DNA of 10,165 bases, from the NCBI GenBank assembly GCA_025924495.1, contig JAICIG010000288.1, positions 1-10,165 of the forward strand. Direction: 5' to 3'. The stretch's first letter is position 1, and each line of letters begins with the position of its first letter. Positions 1-7,940 of the stretch are shown here, piece after piece. This DNA comes from Pirellulales bacterium (GTDB taxonomy: Bacteria; Planctomycetota; Planctomycetia; Pirellulales; JAICIG01). The notes under the pieces were generated by a model. The model was not told where the DNA came from, ran no database searches, and worked only from the letters and a program-made list of their open reading frames with translations. A program made the position numbers and the translations under genes.

Positions 1-152
1 AGTACTTCCACGGCGATGACGGCCGCGGATTAGGCGCTTCGCACCAAACCGGCTGGACTGGCCTGATTGCCAAGTTGTTGCAGCCGCGGCGCGAAGAGAG
101 ACGCGCCTGCGATCTGAACATGAACCAGAATGCCCAGCTCGCCAAGCAGTAG
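1..152 (+). CDS. GH63-like glycoside hydrolase (glucosidase), C-terminal fragment
   Basis: Only the last 49 codons are present, in the frame whose first full codon is at position 3, ending at TAG 150-152; the 5' end lies outside the window. The visible peptide starts [20 protein letters not shown] and continues LIAKLL. A glycine-rich stretch followed by (S)HQTGWT and a short hydrophobic helix is what I recall from the C-termini of bacterial GH63/MGH1-like glucosidases related to mannosyl-oligosaccharide glucosidase, where the matching part reads FTGWTSLV. The family hydrolyses alpha-glucosidic bonds with an (alpha/alpha)6-barrel domain; that domain is not visible here. After LLQ comes a polar tail of about 22 residues with no recognisable motif. 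The family call rests on one short motif, and the substrate cannot be inferred. Confidence 0.68.
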   Translation, partial: YFHGDDGRGLGASHQTGWTGLIAKLLQPRREERRACDLNMNQNAQLAKQ

Positions 153-264
153 GCGAACTAGAACCCATTTTGCCGATGTCAGGGCCATTTCCTGCTCGAC
201 GCGGACCGCTCCGCCAGCCAGAATAGGCGTGCACCGACCGAGTATTCAGCTGTTGTTGAAACGC

Positions 265-268
265 GAGG
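265..268 (+). promoter_or_regulatory. Ribosome binding site deciding the start of the Gfo/Idh/MocA gene
   Basis: GAGG lies directly against the upstream ATG (269) but 9 nt before the ATG at 278. Only the second spacing is workable, so translation most likely begins at 278. Confidence 0.55.
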
Positions 269-277
269 ATGCCTGCG

Positions 278-1324
278 ATGAAACGTTTGCTGTTGGCACT
301 TGGGCTGATTGCGGCGATTTCAAACGGCGCGGTCTCGGCGGCCGCGGCCGAACAGGCGGCAGCGCCGATCAAGGTCGGCGTGATCGGGCTCGATAATTAT
401 CAGGCGGTGGCCTTTACGCAACTCTTTCACGATCCACAAGCCGTCGGCGATCTGGCAGGCATTCGCGTCGTGGGCGCCGTGCCTCTCGGCAGTCCCGACA
501 TCGAAGAGAGCGTGCGCGAGTTGCCCAAGTGGACGGAAGCGATTCAAAAGTTCGACGTGCCGCTAGTCGACTCCATCGCGACGTTGCTTGGCGAGGTCGA
601 TGCCGTACTGATCATGAGTCTCGACGGCCGCGCTCATCTGCCGCAGGCGAAGCCCGTACTGGAAGCGGGCAAGCCAGTCTATATCGGCCGGCCCCTGGCC
701 GCTTCCTTGGCCGATGCGGTCGAGATCTTTCGTCTGGCGAAACAACACAACACGCCGATTTTCTCCTGTTCGCAGCATCGCTTCAGTCCCGGTTTCATTG
801 GCATGCGAAATCATGAGGAAGTCGGCAAAGTGCTGGGCTGCGATGTGTATGGCGGTTGTCCGCGCGAGCCGCATCATCCCGATCTCACGTGGCACGGCAT
901 CCATGGCGTGGAGACGTTGTATACGATCATGGGACCGGGTTGCGTGTCGCTCACGCGCGCCTCGACCGATCTGGCCGACGTCGTCACGGGCGTCTGGAAC
1001 GACGGCCGCGTCGGCACGTATCGCGCCATCCGCCAAGGCGGATTGAAGTACAGCGCCACGGTGTTTGGCGACAAAGGCGTGGCGCCGGCTGGAATCTACG
1101 GCTATGCGGCGCCCGTCAAAGGCATCGTTCCGCCCGGCAGATACATGGGCTACGAAGCGACCGCCATTGAAATCGCCAGGTTCTTCAAAACACGCCAGCC
1201 GCCCGTTGGCGCCGAGGAGACCATCGAGATCTTTACCTTTCTGGAAGCCGCCGAAGAGAGTAAGCGGCAGAACGGCGCCGTGGTGAAGTTGGCGACCGTG
1301 CTGGAGAAAGTGCAAGCCAAGTGA
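278..1324 (+). CDS. Exported Gfo/Idh/MocA-family protein with altered catalytic motif
   Basis: This 348-residue protein starts at ATG 278, not at the in-frame ATG 269, because GAGG (265-268) is correctly spaced only for 278. Residues 1-24 form a Sec signal peptide: MKR, a hydrophobic core (LLLALGLIAAI) and an Ala-rich cleavage region. A Rossmann-type NAD(P) fold follows: IKVGVIGLD at about 31-39, and VDAVLIMSLDGRAHL at about 107-121 at the end of the nucleotide-binding half. The second half carries HGIHGVE (about 206-212), whose histidine is typical of the family's active site. The family usually catalyses NAD(P)-dependent oxidation or reduction of sugars and inositols with the lysine of an EKP/DKP motif. 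Here the motif is Gly137-Arg138-Pro139, so the catalytic lysine is missing. The family is very common and often exported in planctomycetes; the substrate is unknown, and the protein may be non-catalytic or use bound cofactor differently. It lies 125 nt after the GH63-like gene and could share its transcript. Confidence 0.85.
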   Translation: MKRLLLALGLIAAISNGAVSAAAAEQAAAPIKVGVIGLDNYQAVAFTQLFHDPQAVGDLAGIRVVGAVPLGSPDIEESVRELPKWTEAIQKFDVPLVDSIATLLGEVDAVLIMSLDGRAHLPQAKPVLEAGKPVYIGRPLAASLADAVEIFRLAKQHNTPIFSCSQHRFSPGFIGMRNHEEVGKVLGCDVYGGCPREPHHPDLTWHGIHGVETLYTIMGPGCVSLTRASTDLADVVTGVWNDGRVGTYRAIRQGGLKYSATVFGDKGVAPAGIYGYAAPVKGIVPPGRYMGYEATAIEIARFFKTRQPPVGAEETIEIFTFLEAAEESKRQNGAVVKLATVLEKVQAK

Positions 1325-1366
1325 GCCGATCGCGGCAGATACTCAAGCGACGGTAGACCGAGTTTA

Positions 1367-1395
1367 TTGATTTCATAAGCACGCTCCGATACGAT
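1367..1395 (+). promoter_or_regulatory. Candidate sigma70-like promoter for the DUF1592/DUF1552 pair
   Basis: TTGATT at 1367-1372 and TACGAT at 1390-1395 are separated by exactly 17 nt; each matches 4 of 6 consensus bases. The site lies in the 162-nt gap between the Gfo/Idh/MocA stop and the next start, about 90 nt before ATG 1487, which is a sensible place for an operon promoter. The match is modest and planctomycete promoters are poorly defined, so this is only a candidate. I see nothing else clear in 1325-1486. Confidence 0.25.
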
Positions 1396-1486
1396 CGGGA
1401 CATGCAAGAATGAGCTCGCCGATTTTCCTTGCGGCAAGTCTCAATTCTTTTGTTTGGCTCCGCGAGGCTGGGTAGGAACGGTCTAG

Positions 1487-4027
1487 ATGGATCGTAATTC
1501 GGCGGCATATGCCCTTTGGCGCTCTGTCGCCAAGCCCCGGGCTGCTTTCAATATCAATGGCCTCATCAATGGCCTCGTCGCCTTCAGGCGGCCATGTTTT
1601 ACGGCTCTGGCGGCGATTACCGTCTCACTGAGCGTGATTGCCGCGCTGGCTCAACAGCAAGAAGGCAAGAGCGAGTCGGCTGTGGTGGAAGACTCGGTGG
1701 CGCAATTCGACGTGGCCATTGCACCGCTCCTAGCAAGACATTGCCGTGAATGCCACCAAGGGACTGAGCCCAAAGGCAACTTCCGCGTTGACGAGCTGCC
1801 GCGCGATTTTAGCGGCGCCGCCAGTCGCAAACCTTGGCTGAAGGCGCTGGAGCGAATTCAAGCCGGCGAGATGCCACCCGAAGAGCAGCCGAGGCCCAGC
1901 GAGGAAGAAGTCAAGACGCTGGCGAACTGGATCGAGGCCCAGGTACGCAATGCCGAAATGTCGCGTCGGGCGGCACAGGGGCGCACGACGCTGCGGCGGC
2001 TGAACCGCGTGGAATACGAGAATACGGTGCGCGATCTGCTGGGTATCGAGATCGAACTGAAAGAGATGTTGCCGTTGGACAGCTCGGCCGACGGCTTTGA
2101 CAACAATGGCGAGGCGTTGCATACATCGTCTTTCCTGTTGGAGCGATATCTGGAAGCGGCCGATGCGGCGCTGAACGTGGCGATCGCCAACATGCCGCAG
2201 CCTGCGAGCGTCAAGAAACGCTACAGCTGCAAAGACGAGCGGCATGTCAAGGTGACGACCGAGAGCGTGTTCCGCCATCTTGATGAGGCGTTGGTGTTCT
2301 TCAGTTCCTCGGCTTGGCAGGCAGTCACGCTTTCGCAGTTCTATCCGCCCGAGCGGGGTAAATACCGCTTTCGCATCTCCGCCTATGCGTTTCAGAGCGG
2401 CGGCAAACCGGTCGCCTACCGCGTTGATGCCGGACCGATGCTAATGGGGCAGAAGAATCACCTGGTCGGTTATTTCGACGCTCCGCCCGACGCGCCCAAG
2501 GTGGTCGAATTCGTCGAAGACCAGGAAGCGCGGAATACGATCCGCATTTTGCCTTACGGGCTGGCCTCGGCGCAGGAAGTAAACAAGATTGGCGCCGATA
2601 GCTATCCCAATGCCGGACTGGCCGTCGAGTGGGTCGAAGTCGAGGGCCCGCTCAATGATATCTGGCCGCCGGAGAGCCATCGCCGCATCTTTGGCGATTT
2701 GCCGCAGGCGCCGGCGCCGAACTACAACCACCGCGACCGACTGGAAGTGGTTTCGTCGGAGCCTCACATCGATGCCGAACGAATCTTGCGCAACTTTGCG
2801 CGACGGGCGTTTCGGCGTCCGGTCACGGATACTGACATCCAGCCATTCATGGCGTTGGTCGAAGCGAAGCTGGCCGAGAAGTACTCCTTCGAGCAAGCAG
2901 TTCGCGTGGGCCTGAAAGCAATCCTCACCTCGCCTGATTTCCTGTTCCTGCGCGAACAGCCCGGCAAGCTGGATGATTTCGCGCTGGCTGGCCGCCTGTC
3001 TTACTTCCTCTGGAGCACTATGCCTGACGAGGAATTGTTGTCGCTGGCCGAACAGCACGAGCTGTGCAAACCCGAGACCCTTGATCGGCAGGTGGAGCGA
3101 TTGCTCGCCAGCACGCGAGCGAAGGCGTTTACAGAGAACTTCGTCGGCCAGTGGCTGAAGCTGCGCGACATCGACTTCACGGCGCCCGATTCCCGGCTGT
3201 ATCCCGAATTTGACGACATGCTCAAGGCGTCGATGGTCAAAGAGACCGAGCTTTTCTTTGATGAAGTGCTGAAGAACGATTTGAGCGTAACCAATTTTGT
3301 CGCATCCGATTTCACGATGCTCAATCAACGGCTGGCGAAGCACTATGGGATTGATGGCGTCGAAGGCTGGGAACTCAAAAAGACGGCGTTGCCCCCCGGC
3401 AGCCATCGGGGCGGCGTGTTGACAATGGCCAGCGTGTTGAAGGTGACGGCCAACGGCACGACGACCTCGCCGGTGGTTCGCGGAGCGTGGGTGTTGGATC
3501 GCATTCTCGGCAAACCGCCGGCGCCGCCTCCCGAGGGAGTGCCGGCCGTCGAGCCCGATATTCGCGGCGCCACGACCATCCGCGAACAGCTTGCCAAGCA
3601 CCGCGAGATCGCTTCCTGTGCGGCATGCCATGCACAGATCGATCCGCCGGGTTTCGCGCTGGAAAGTTTTGACGTGATCGGCGGCTGGCGGGAAAACTAT
3701 CGTAGCGTTGGCAACGGCAAGCCGGTGATGGTTGACGGCCGCAGGATGCCATACCATTCGGGCCTGAAAGTCGATCCGGGCGATGTGCTTTCTGACGGGC
3801 GACAATTTGCAGATATCGACGAGCTCAAGCGTTTGCTGCTGGAAGACAAGGACCAACTGGCAAGAGCGTTGGCCGCGAGGCTAATTGCGTATGCCACCGG
3901 CAAAGCGCCCGATGCGATTGACCGGGACGAGATCGAAGCGATTGTCGAGCGCGTTCGAGAGCGGGATTATGGTTTGCGTTCGCTGGTGCACGAAGTCGTT
4001 CGCAGCGAAATGTTCCTACGGAAATAG
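1487..4027 (+). CDS. Exported DUF1592-type (PSD-family) protein with two CxxCH haem motifs
   Basis: An 846-residue protein; AGGA at 1474-1477, 9 nt upstream, supports ATG 1487. A basic N-terminus of about 35 residues precedes a hydrophobic segment (about 37-54) ending in ALA-QQQ, a likely Sec signal peptide, although the n-region is unusually long. Order of domains: a planctomycete cytochrome c-like segment with C86-R-E-C89-H90; DUF1587 (about 168-230, LRRLNRVEYENTVRDLLG); a beta-rich segment (about 275-390) where other members carry a carbohydrate-binding-like domain; DUF1595 (about 428-485, ILRNFARRAFRRPV); DUF1592 (about 495-615, LSYFLWSTMPDEELLSLA); DUF1588 (about 625-735) with a second haem motif C711-A-A-C714-H715; and DUF1585 (about 775-844). 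These domains occur together in large paralogous families in Planctomycetota. Their biochemical function is not established; a role in extracytoplasmic electron transfer or in breakdown of complex carbohydrates is often suggested. The DUF1552 gene starts 47 nt after its stop, so the two are probably one operon. Confidence 0.93.
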   Translation: MDRNSAAYALWRSVAKPRAAFNINGLINGLVAFRRPCFTALAAITVSLSVIAALAQQQEGKSESAVVEDSVAQFDVAIAPLLARHCRECHQGTEPKGNFRVDELPRDFSGAASRKPWLKALERIQAGEMPPEEQPRPSEEEVKTLANWIEAQVRNAEMSRRAAQGRTTLRRLNRVEYENTVRDLLGIEIELKEMLPLDSSADGFDNNGEALHTSSFLLERYLEAADAALNVAIANMPQPASVKKRYSCKDERHVKVTTESVFRHLDEALVFFSSSAWQAVTLSQFYPPERGKYRFRISAYAFQSGGKPVAYRVDAGPMLMGQKNHLVGYFDAPPDAPKVVEFVEDQEARNTIRILPYGLASAQEVNKIGADSYPNAGLAVEWVEVEGPLNDIWPPESHRRIFGDLPQAPAPNYNHRDRLEVVSSEPHIDAERILRNFARRAFRRPVTDTDIQPFMALVEAKLAEKYSFEQAVRVGLKAILTSPDFLFLREQPGKLDDFALAGRLSYFLWSTMPDEELLSLAEQHELCKPETLDRQVERLLASTRAKAFTENFVGQWLKLRDIDFTAPDSRLYPEFDDMLKASMVKETELFFDEVLKNDLSVTNFVASDFTMLNQRLAKHYGIDGVEGWELKKTALPPGSHRGGVLTMASVLKVTANGTTTSPVVRGAWVLDRILGKPPAPPPEGVPAVEPDIRGATTIREQLAKHREIASCAACHAQIDPPGFALESFDVIGGWRENYRSVGNGKPVMVDGRRMPYHSGLKVDPGDVLSDGRQFADIDELKRLLLEDKDQLARALAARLIAYATGKAPDAIDRDEIEAIVERVRERDYGLRSLVHEVVRSEMFLRK

Positions 4028-4063
4028 CTAGATCCAAGCATTGGGAAATGCGACAAATGATCC

Positions 4064-4069
4064 AGGAAG
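4064..4069 (+). promoter_or_regulatory. Ribosome binding site deciding the start of the DUF1552 gene
   Basis: AGGAAG ends 5 nt before ATG 4075. The upstream in-frame ATG (4048) has only a GGGA almost touching it. Starting at 4075 also places the Tat motif at a normal distance from the N-terminus. Confidence 0.6.
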
Positions 4070-4074
4070 TCGCC

Positions 4075-5358
4075 ATGAACCAATCTTTCGGCGCCCGCCT
4101 TCCTCGCCGCACATTCCTCAAAGGCGCGGGCGTGACGCTAGCCTTGCCGCTGCTCGATGCCATGGCGCCGCGCTCGCGCGCAGAGTCGGCCCCGCCTACG
4201 CCGCGCCGCATGGTTTGCATCTGCACGCCGCTGGGGCTGCATACGCCCAACTTCTTTCCTGAGAAAGCGGGGCGAGAGTACGAACTCACGCCATATTTGG
4301 AAATCCTCAACGATCTCCGCGAGGACTACACGGTCATTTCCGGACTCTCGCATCCTGGGGTCGAGTCGGGTCATGATTCAATCTTCAGCTTTTTGACGGC
4401 CGTGCCCCATCCCGAACGCAGAGCCGGCTTTCGCAACGAGATTTCGCTCGATCAATTGGCGGCCGAGCACATCGGCGATGAGACGCGCTTTCCGAGCCTG
4501 ACGCTGTCGGCCGAGGGCTTCAGCCTGTCGTGGACGCGCAGCGGCGCCCTTGTGCCGTCGGATTTCTTGCCATCGCGACTCTTCGCCCGGCTGTTTCTCG
4601 ATAGCCGGCCTGACGAATTGCAGGCGCAAATCCGTCGCTTGCGCGACGGGCAGAGCATCTTGGATCAGGTGGGCGGCCAGGCGAGGCAGATGCAAGCGGG
4701 GCTCGGAGCGAACGATCGCGAAAAACTGGACGAGTATTTCACGAGCGTCCGCGAACTGGAGCGCCGGTTGGCGAAGGCCGAAGAGTGGTCCAAAAAGCCG
4801 AAGCCAAAAGTTGACGCCAAGCAGCCGCAAGACATTGCCAACCCAGCGGATCTGATCGGCCGCACGAAGCTGTTGTTCGAGCTCGCGCACCTGGCTTTAG
4901 AGACCGACTCGACGCGGCTGATCACGATTATGCTGCTGGGGACGAGCCTGGTCCCGCCGATCCAGGGCGTGTCAGACGGCCACCATAACCTCTCGCACCA
5001 CGGCCAGGACCCAGCCAAACTGGCGCAGCTCAAAACGGTCGAGACTGAAAAGCTTAAAGTGCTGCGAGATCTGCTCGCCAGGCTGAAGCAAACGCGGGAA
5101 GAGGGCGAAACGCTGCTCGATCGCACCATGGTCTATTTCAGCAGCAACCTGGGCAACGCCAGTAGCCACTCATGCAAGAACCTGCCGATCTTGTTCGCCG
5201 GCGGCGGCTTCCGTCACGGTCAGCATCTGGCGTTCGATGCGAATAGCCCGCCGCCGCTTTCGAATTTATATCTCAGCATGCTCCAGCGCCTCGGCATCGA
5301 GGCCGACCACTTTGGCTCAAGCACCGGTACGTTGACGGGACTGGAAGCGAAAGCTTGA
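4075..5358 (+). CDS. Tat-exported DUF1552 (HxxSHH) family protein
   Basis: A 427-residue protein from ATG 4075, chosen over ATG 4048 because of the well-placed AGGAAG. It opens with a textbook twin-arginine signal: RRTFLK at residues 11-16, then the hydrophobic GAGVTLALPLL and an Ala-rich cleavage zone (about 29-40). Tat export implies that the protein folds, perhaps with a metal or cofactor, before leaving the cytoplasm. The family signature HNLSHH is at about 304-309. The late SHSCKNLPILFAGGGFRHG block (about 364-382) is also typical of DUF1552 and related to the alkaline-phosphatase/sulfatase-like DUF1501 proteins. The charged stretch at about 185-255 is probably helical. Length is normal and no break is seen. 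DUF1552 genes regularly follow DUF1592-type genes in planctomycetes, as here; the joint function is unknown. Histidine-rich HxxSHH suggests metal binding, which is inference. Confidence 0.93.
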   Translation: MNQSFGARLPRRTFLKGAGVTLALPLLDAMAPRSRAESAPPTPRRMVCICTPLGLHTPNFFPEKAGREYELTPYLEILNDLREDYTVISGLSHPGVESGHDSIFSFLTAVPHPERRAGFRNEISLDQLAAEHIGDETRFPSLTLSAEGFSLSWTRSGALVPSDFLPSRLFARLFLDSRPDELQAQIRRLRDGQSILDQVGGQARQMQAGLGANDREKLDEYFTSVRELERRLAKAEEWSKKPKPKVDAKQPQDIANPADLIGRTKLLFELAHLALETDSTRLITIMLLGTSLVPPIQGVSDGHHNLSHHGQDPAKLAQLKTVETEKLKVLRDLLARLKQTREEGETLLDRTMVYFSSNLGNASSHSCKNLPILFAGGGFRHGQHLAFDANSPPPLSNLYLSMLQRLGIEADHFGSSTGTLTGLEAKA

Positions 5359-5395
5359 TCTATCGCCGCCTTCTCCGCTCGCCAACGGCGCAAGT

Positions 5396-6541
5396 TTAGC
5401 TAGCGCGGAGCGTCTCAAATCGCCGGCAGGAGAGAAAATCGATTGGCAACGACGTGCGTCCGTCGACGGCCAAATCCGCCAGCACTTCGCCCAACACGCT
5501 GGCGAATTTGAAGCCATGTCCCGAAAGGCCGGCGGCGAAGCTGACCTGAGAACATTCAGGATGCCGATCGACGATGAAGTTGCGGTCGGGGCTCAAGGTG
5601 TAAAGGCAAACGGCGAAGTTGATCACGTCCGTGGATGCTTGGGGCAGATAGCGCGAAACGAACTGCTGGACACGAGCCGTTTCCTCCGCCTGCGGTCGAC
5701 GATCGACTTGGAGCGGATCGGAAACTTCGCTGCCGCCCGTATGCTCGGCGCATTTCAATCCCTGCCCCGCGACGAAAGGGAAGCCGTAAAAATTGCCGTC
5801 GCGCGTTTCGACAATATAGCCTGGTCCGCCATGTTGTTCGCCATACGCTTTCTCCGGCGCATTGAACCAATAGAGCGGCTTGCGCACGACCGTAAGGGCA
5901 ATCTTCAGGTCGGAAAGCAACTGACCTGCCCAGGCGCCGGCGGTGATAACTAATCGTTTTGTATGAATTTCGCCTTGATCCGTCACGATTCGGATCGATT
6001 GTCCCTGCGGTTGCCACGATTGCACGCTGGTTCCGATTTGAAGTTTAGCTCCGCGCAGCAGTGCCTGATCGACGTGAGTCCGAGTGCAGTCCTCGACTCG
6101 CAAATACCCGGCGCGCGCCTCGAATACGGCCGCGAAATCTTCGGGGATTTGAAACCCGGGAAAGCGGCGGCGAGCCCCCGCCGCGCCGAGTTCTTCGACG
6201 TCGAGGCCATGTTGGCGGGCGCTGGTCAATACGCCAGGAACTACCGAACCGTCGGGCGGGCCGATTTCCAGGATGCCGACTTGCCGGTACAACTGCCGGC
6301 CGCTGAGTCGTTCGAGACTATCCCATAGTGCATAGGCCCGCTGCACGAGCGGCACATAGGCCGGATGCTCGTGGTACGCCTGTCGAATCAGGCGCGTCTG
6401 ACCGTGCGAGCTGCCGCGATCGTGTCCGGGCAGGAACCGATCGATGCCTAACGCGTTCAAGCCGCGCGCGGCGAGATGGAACAGCGCTGCACTGCCCACG
6501 CCTCCTACGCCAAGCACGACGGCATCGTACGTTTCGATCAT
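5396..6541 (-). CDS. solA: Monomeric sarcosine oxidase / N-methyl amino acid oxidase-like flavoprotein
   Basis: A 381-residue FAD enzyme of the MSOX/SolA family, which oxidises the N-methyl (or cyclic secondary) amine of small amino acids with O2, giving the demethylated amino acid, an aldehyde and H2O2. Start ATG 6541 has GGAG 5 nt upstream; a GTG at 6559 in the same frame is less likely. Visible features: dinucleotide motif GVGGVG at 11-16; SSHGQTRLIRQAY with His46 and Arg50 (MSOX His45 and Arg49); GLKCAEH with Lys263, the O2-activating lysine (MSOX Lys265), and His267 (MSOX His269); CLYTLSPDRNF with Cys312, which fits the cysteine that binds FAD covalently (MSOX Cys315); and SGHGFKF with Lys345 (MSOX Lys348). 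All catalytic positions are therefore kept. There is no signal peptide, so it is cytoplasmic. It is the last gene of the minus-strand group, 40 nt after glnT, which points to N-methylglutamate or a related N-alkyl amino acid as substrate. Exact specificity is unknown; sarcosine or N-methyltryptophan remain possible. Confidence 0.88.
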   Translation of the reverse strand: MIETYDAVVLGVGGVGSAALFHLAARGLNALGIDRFLPGHDRGSSHGQTRLIRQAYHEHPAYVPLVQRAYALWDSLERLSGRQLYRQVGILEIGPPDGSVVPGVLTSARQHGLDVEELGAAGARRRFPGFQIPEDFAAVFEARAGYLRVEDCTRTHVDQALLRGAKLQIGTSVQSWQPQGQSIRIVTDQGEIHTKRLVITAGAWAGQLLSDLKIALTVVRKPLYWFNAPEKAYGEQHGGPGYIVETRDGNFYGFPFVAGQGLKCAEHTGGSEVSDPLQVDRRPQAEETARVQQFVSRYLPQASTDVINFAVCLYTLSPDRNFIVDRHPECSQVSFAAGLSGHGFKFASVLGEVLADLAVDGRTSLPIDFLSCRRFETLRAS

Positions 6542-6581
6542 AGCGACTCCGGCGGCCACCCTGCGTCCACTGCGTCACAAG

Positions 6582-7940
6582 CTACAGCATGGTCAGATAG
6601 TTCTCGACTTCCCAAGGACTGACCTCTTTATGATAGCTTTCCCATTCACGACTCTTGAGCTCCAGAAAAGACTTGGCGATCGGGCCGAGCGCGGAGCAAA
6701 CGACATCGTCGTGACGAAGATGATCGAGCGCGGCGGCCAGCGATTGAGGCAGGATCTTGATGCCGCGGCTTTCGATATCCGCCAGCGTCCATTCGTAGAG
6801 GTTGCCCAGGTTCGGTTCGCCAGGATCAAGCTGCCGGCGCACGCCGTCGAGGCCGGCTTCGAACATGGCGGACAGGGTCAAGTACGGATTGCAGGCGGCT
6901 GACACCGTGCGATCTTCGCAGTGTCCGGGGCCGGCAACGCGAATCATTTGGGTGCGGTTGTTGTCGCCGTAGCTGGCGAAGGCCGGCGTCCAGGTATAGC
7001 CGGAGCGAGTGGAGTGTAGGCCCGGCCCAACTTGCAGTCGTTTATAGCAATTCACCGTCGGGCTGCCGACGGCCGTCAGGGCGCCCGAATGTTCGAGCAG
7101 GCCGCCAAGGAAAGCATAGGCGAAGTCGGACAGACCGAGATGGCGCTTGTCGTGCTCGGCCAGAAACAGGTTCTTGCCCGTCTCGGCGTCGGCGATGTGA
7201 AAGTGCACGTGCATGCCGCTGCCCGATTGTCGCGCGAACGGCTTGGCCATGAAGGTTGCAATGGCGCCATGCCGCTTGGCCAATTGCGCGGCAGTCATGC
7301 GAAAATACGTGATGCGGTCGGCGGTCGTCAACGCGTCGGCATATTTAAAATTCACCTCGTACTGACCGTTGCCATCCTCGTGGTCGGTTTGATAGACGCC
7401 CCAGCCGAGCGCATTCAAGCAGGTCGTCAACTCCTGCAGGTAGGCAACAGCCGGCGCCATCGAGCGGAAGTCGTAACAGGGCTTGACCAGGCCGTCGACT
7501 CGGTCGGGGTTCCAGATGCTGAGCTTGCCGTCGCCGTCGACGGTTACCAGAAAGTGCTCCGGCTCCATGCCCACGTTCAGCCGGTAGCCTTGACTCAGTG
7601 CAGCGTCGAGGACTGCGCGCAGCCGAGCGCGCGGACAGAGGGGATGTGGGTGACCGTCGACGTACAAGTCGGCGGCGAACCGCGCCGTACGGTCGAGCCA
7701 AGAAACAGGCGTGTAGCTGGCCGGGTCGATGCGGGCCATCATGTCGTGCGAGTGCGGCCCCTGACCGGAGCCCCAAACCGCGCCGCCGGCGAACCCCCCC
7801 CCGATGTCGATTGCTTCGTCGTAGCACTCGACGGGCATCATCTTCGTCTTGGCGGCGCCGTGAATGTCGACGAACTGAACCAGGATAAACTGAATGCCGT
7901 CGCTCTCGAGCCGCTTGCGGATCTCCTCTCGGCTTGCCAT
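6582..7940 (-). CDS. glnT: Type III (GlnT/GmaS-like) glutamine synthetase family ligase
   Basis: A 452-residue cytoplasmic ligase; ATG 7940 has GAGGAA (7947-7952) 6 nt upstream. It shows the N-terminal FVDIHGAAKTK and GGGFAG/GSGQGPHSHDMMAR patterns of the GlnT group, then the glutamine synthetase catalytic positions: Glu126 and Glu128 (GMEPEHF), Glu188 and Glu195 (HEDGNGQYEVNF), His244 (GSGMHVHFH), the NCYKRL block (297-302), Arg334 (NRTQMIRV), Glu342 and Arg344 (CEDRTVSAACNPYL), and a C-terminal WEVENYL. Metal, ATP and glutamate sites thus look intact. The family activates glutamate with ATP and joins it to ammonia or, in GmaS and relatives, to methylamine or other amines to form gamma-glutamylamides. 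Its place between a split glutamate-synthase-like gene set and an N-methyl amino acid oxidase favours an amine as acceptor, but sequence alone does not exclude plain glutamine synthesis. NLYEW near residue 381 falls where class I enzymes have the adenylylated tyrosine, in a different context. A run of nine G codes for three glycines at about 47-49. Confidence 0.9.
   Translation of the reverse strand: MASREEIRKRLESDGIQFILVQFVDIHGAAKTKMMPVECYDEAIDIGGGFAGGAVWGSGQGPHSHDMMARIDPASYTPVSWLDRTARFAADLYVDGHPHPLCPRARLRAVLDAALSQGYRLNVGMEPEHFLVTVDGDGKLSIWNPDRVDGLVKPCYDFRSMAPAVAYLQELTTCLNALGWGVYQTDHEDGNGQYEVNFKYADALTTADRITYFRMTAAQLAKRHGAIATFMAKPFARQSGSGMHVHFHIADAETGKNLFLAEHDKRHLGLSDFAYAFLGGLLEHSGALTAVGSPTVNCYKRLQVGPGLHSTRSGYTWTPAFASYGDNNRTQMIRVAGPGHCEDRTVSAACNPYLTLSAMFEAGLDGVRRQLDPGEPNLGNLYEWTLADIESRGIKILPQSLAAALDHLRHDDVVCSALGPIAKSFLELKSREWESYHKEVSPWEVENYLTML

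Noticed and set aside
130..396. 88-residue open frame on the + strand before the Gfo/Idh/MocA gene
   Set aside because: It overlaps the end of the GH63-like frame and the signal peptide of the next gene in another frame, is Arg/Ser-rich, and has no domain.
1517..1540. Twin-arginine signal in the DUF1592-type protein (FRRPCF near residues 33-38)
   Set aside because: The spacing does not fit the RRxFLK pattern, and haem c proteins are normally exported unfolded by Sec. The hydrophobic segment and ALA-QQQ site fit a Sec signal with a long n-region.
2441..3856. 471-residue open frame on the - strand
   Set aside because: It is antisense to the DUF1592-type gene, which has conserved domains along its whole length. 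The peptide is His/Arg-rich and low in recognisable patterns, typical of a shadow frame.
5359..5395. Possible bidirectional terminator between the convergent genes
   Set aside because: The best hairpin is CGCC-AAC-GGCG at 5380-5390, only 4 bp, with no proper T-run on either strand. A longer 5-bp pairing needs a 17-nt loop. Too weak to call.
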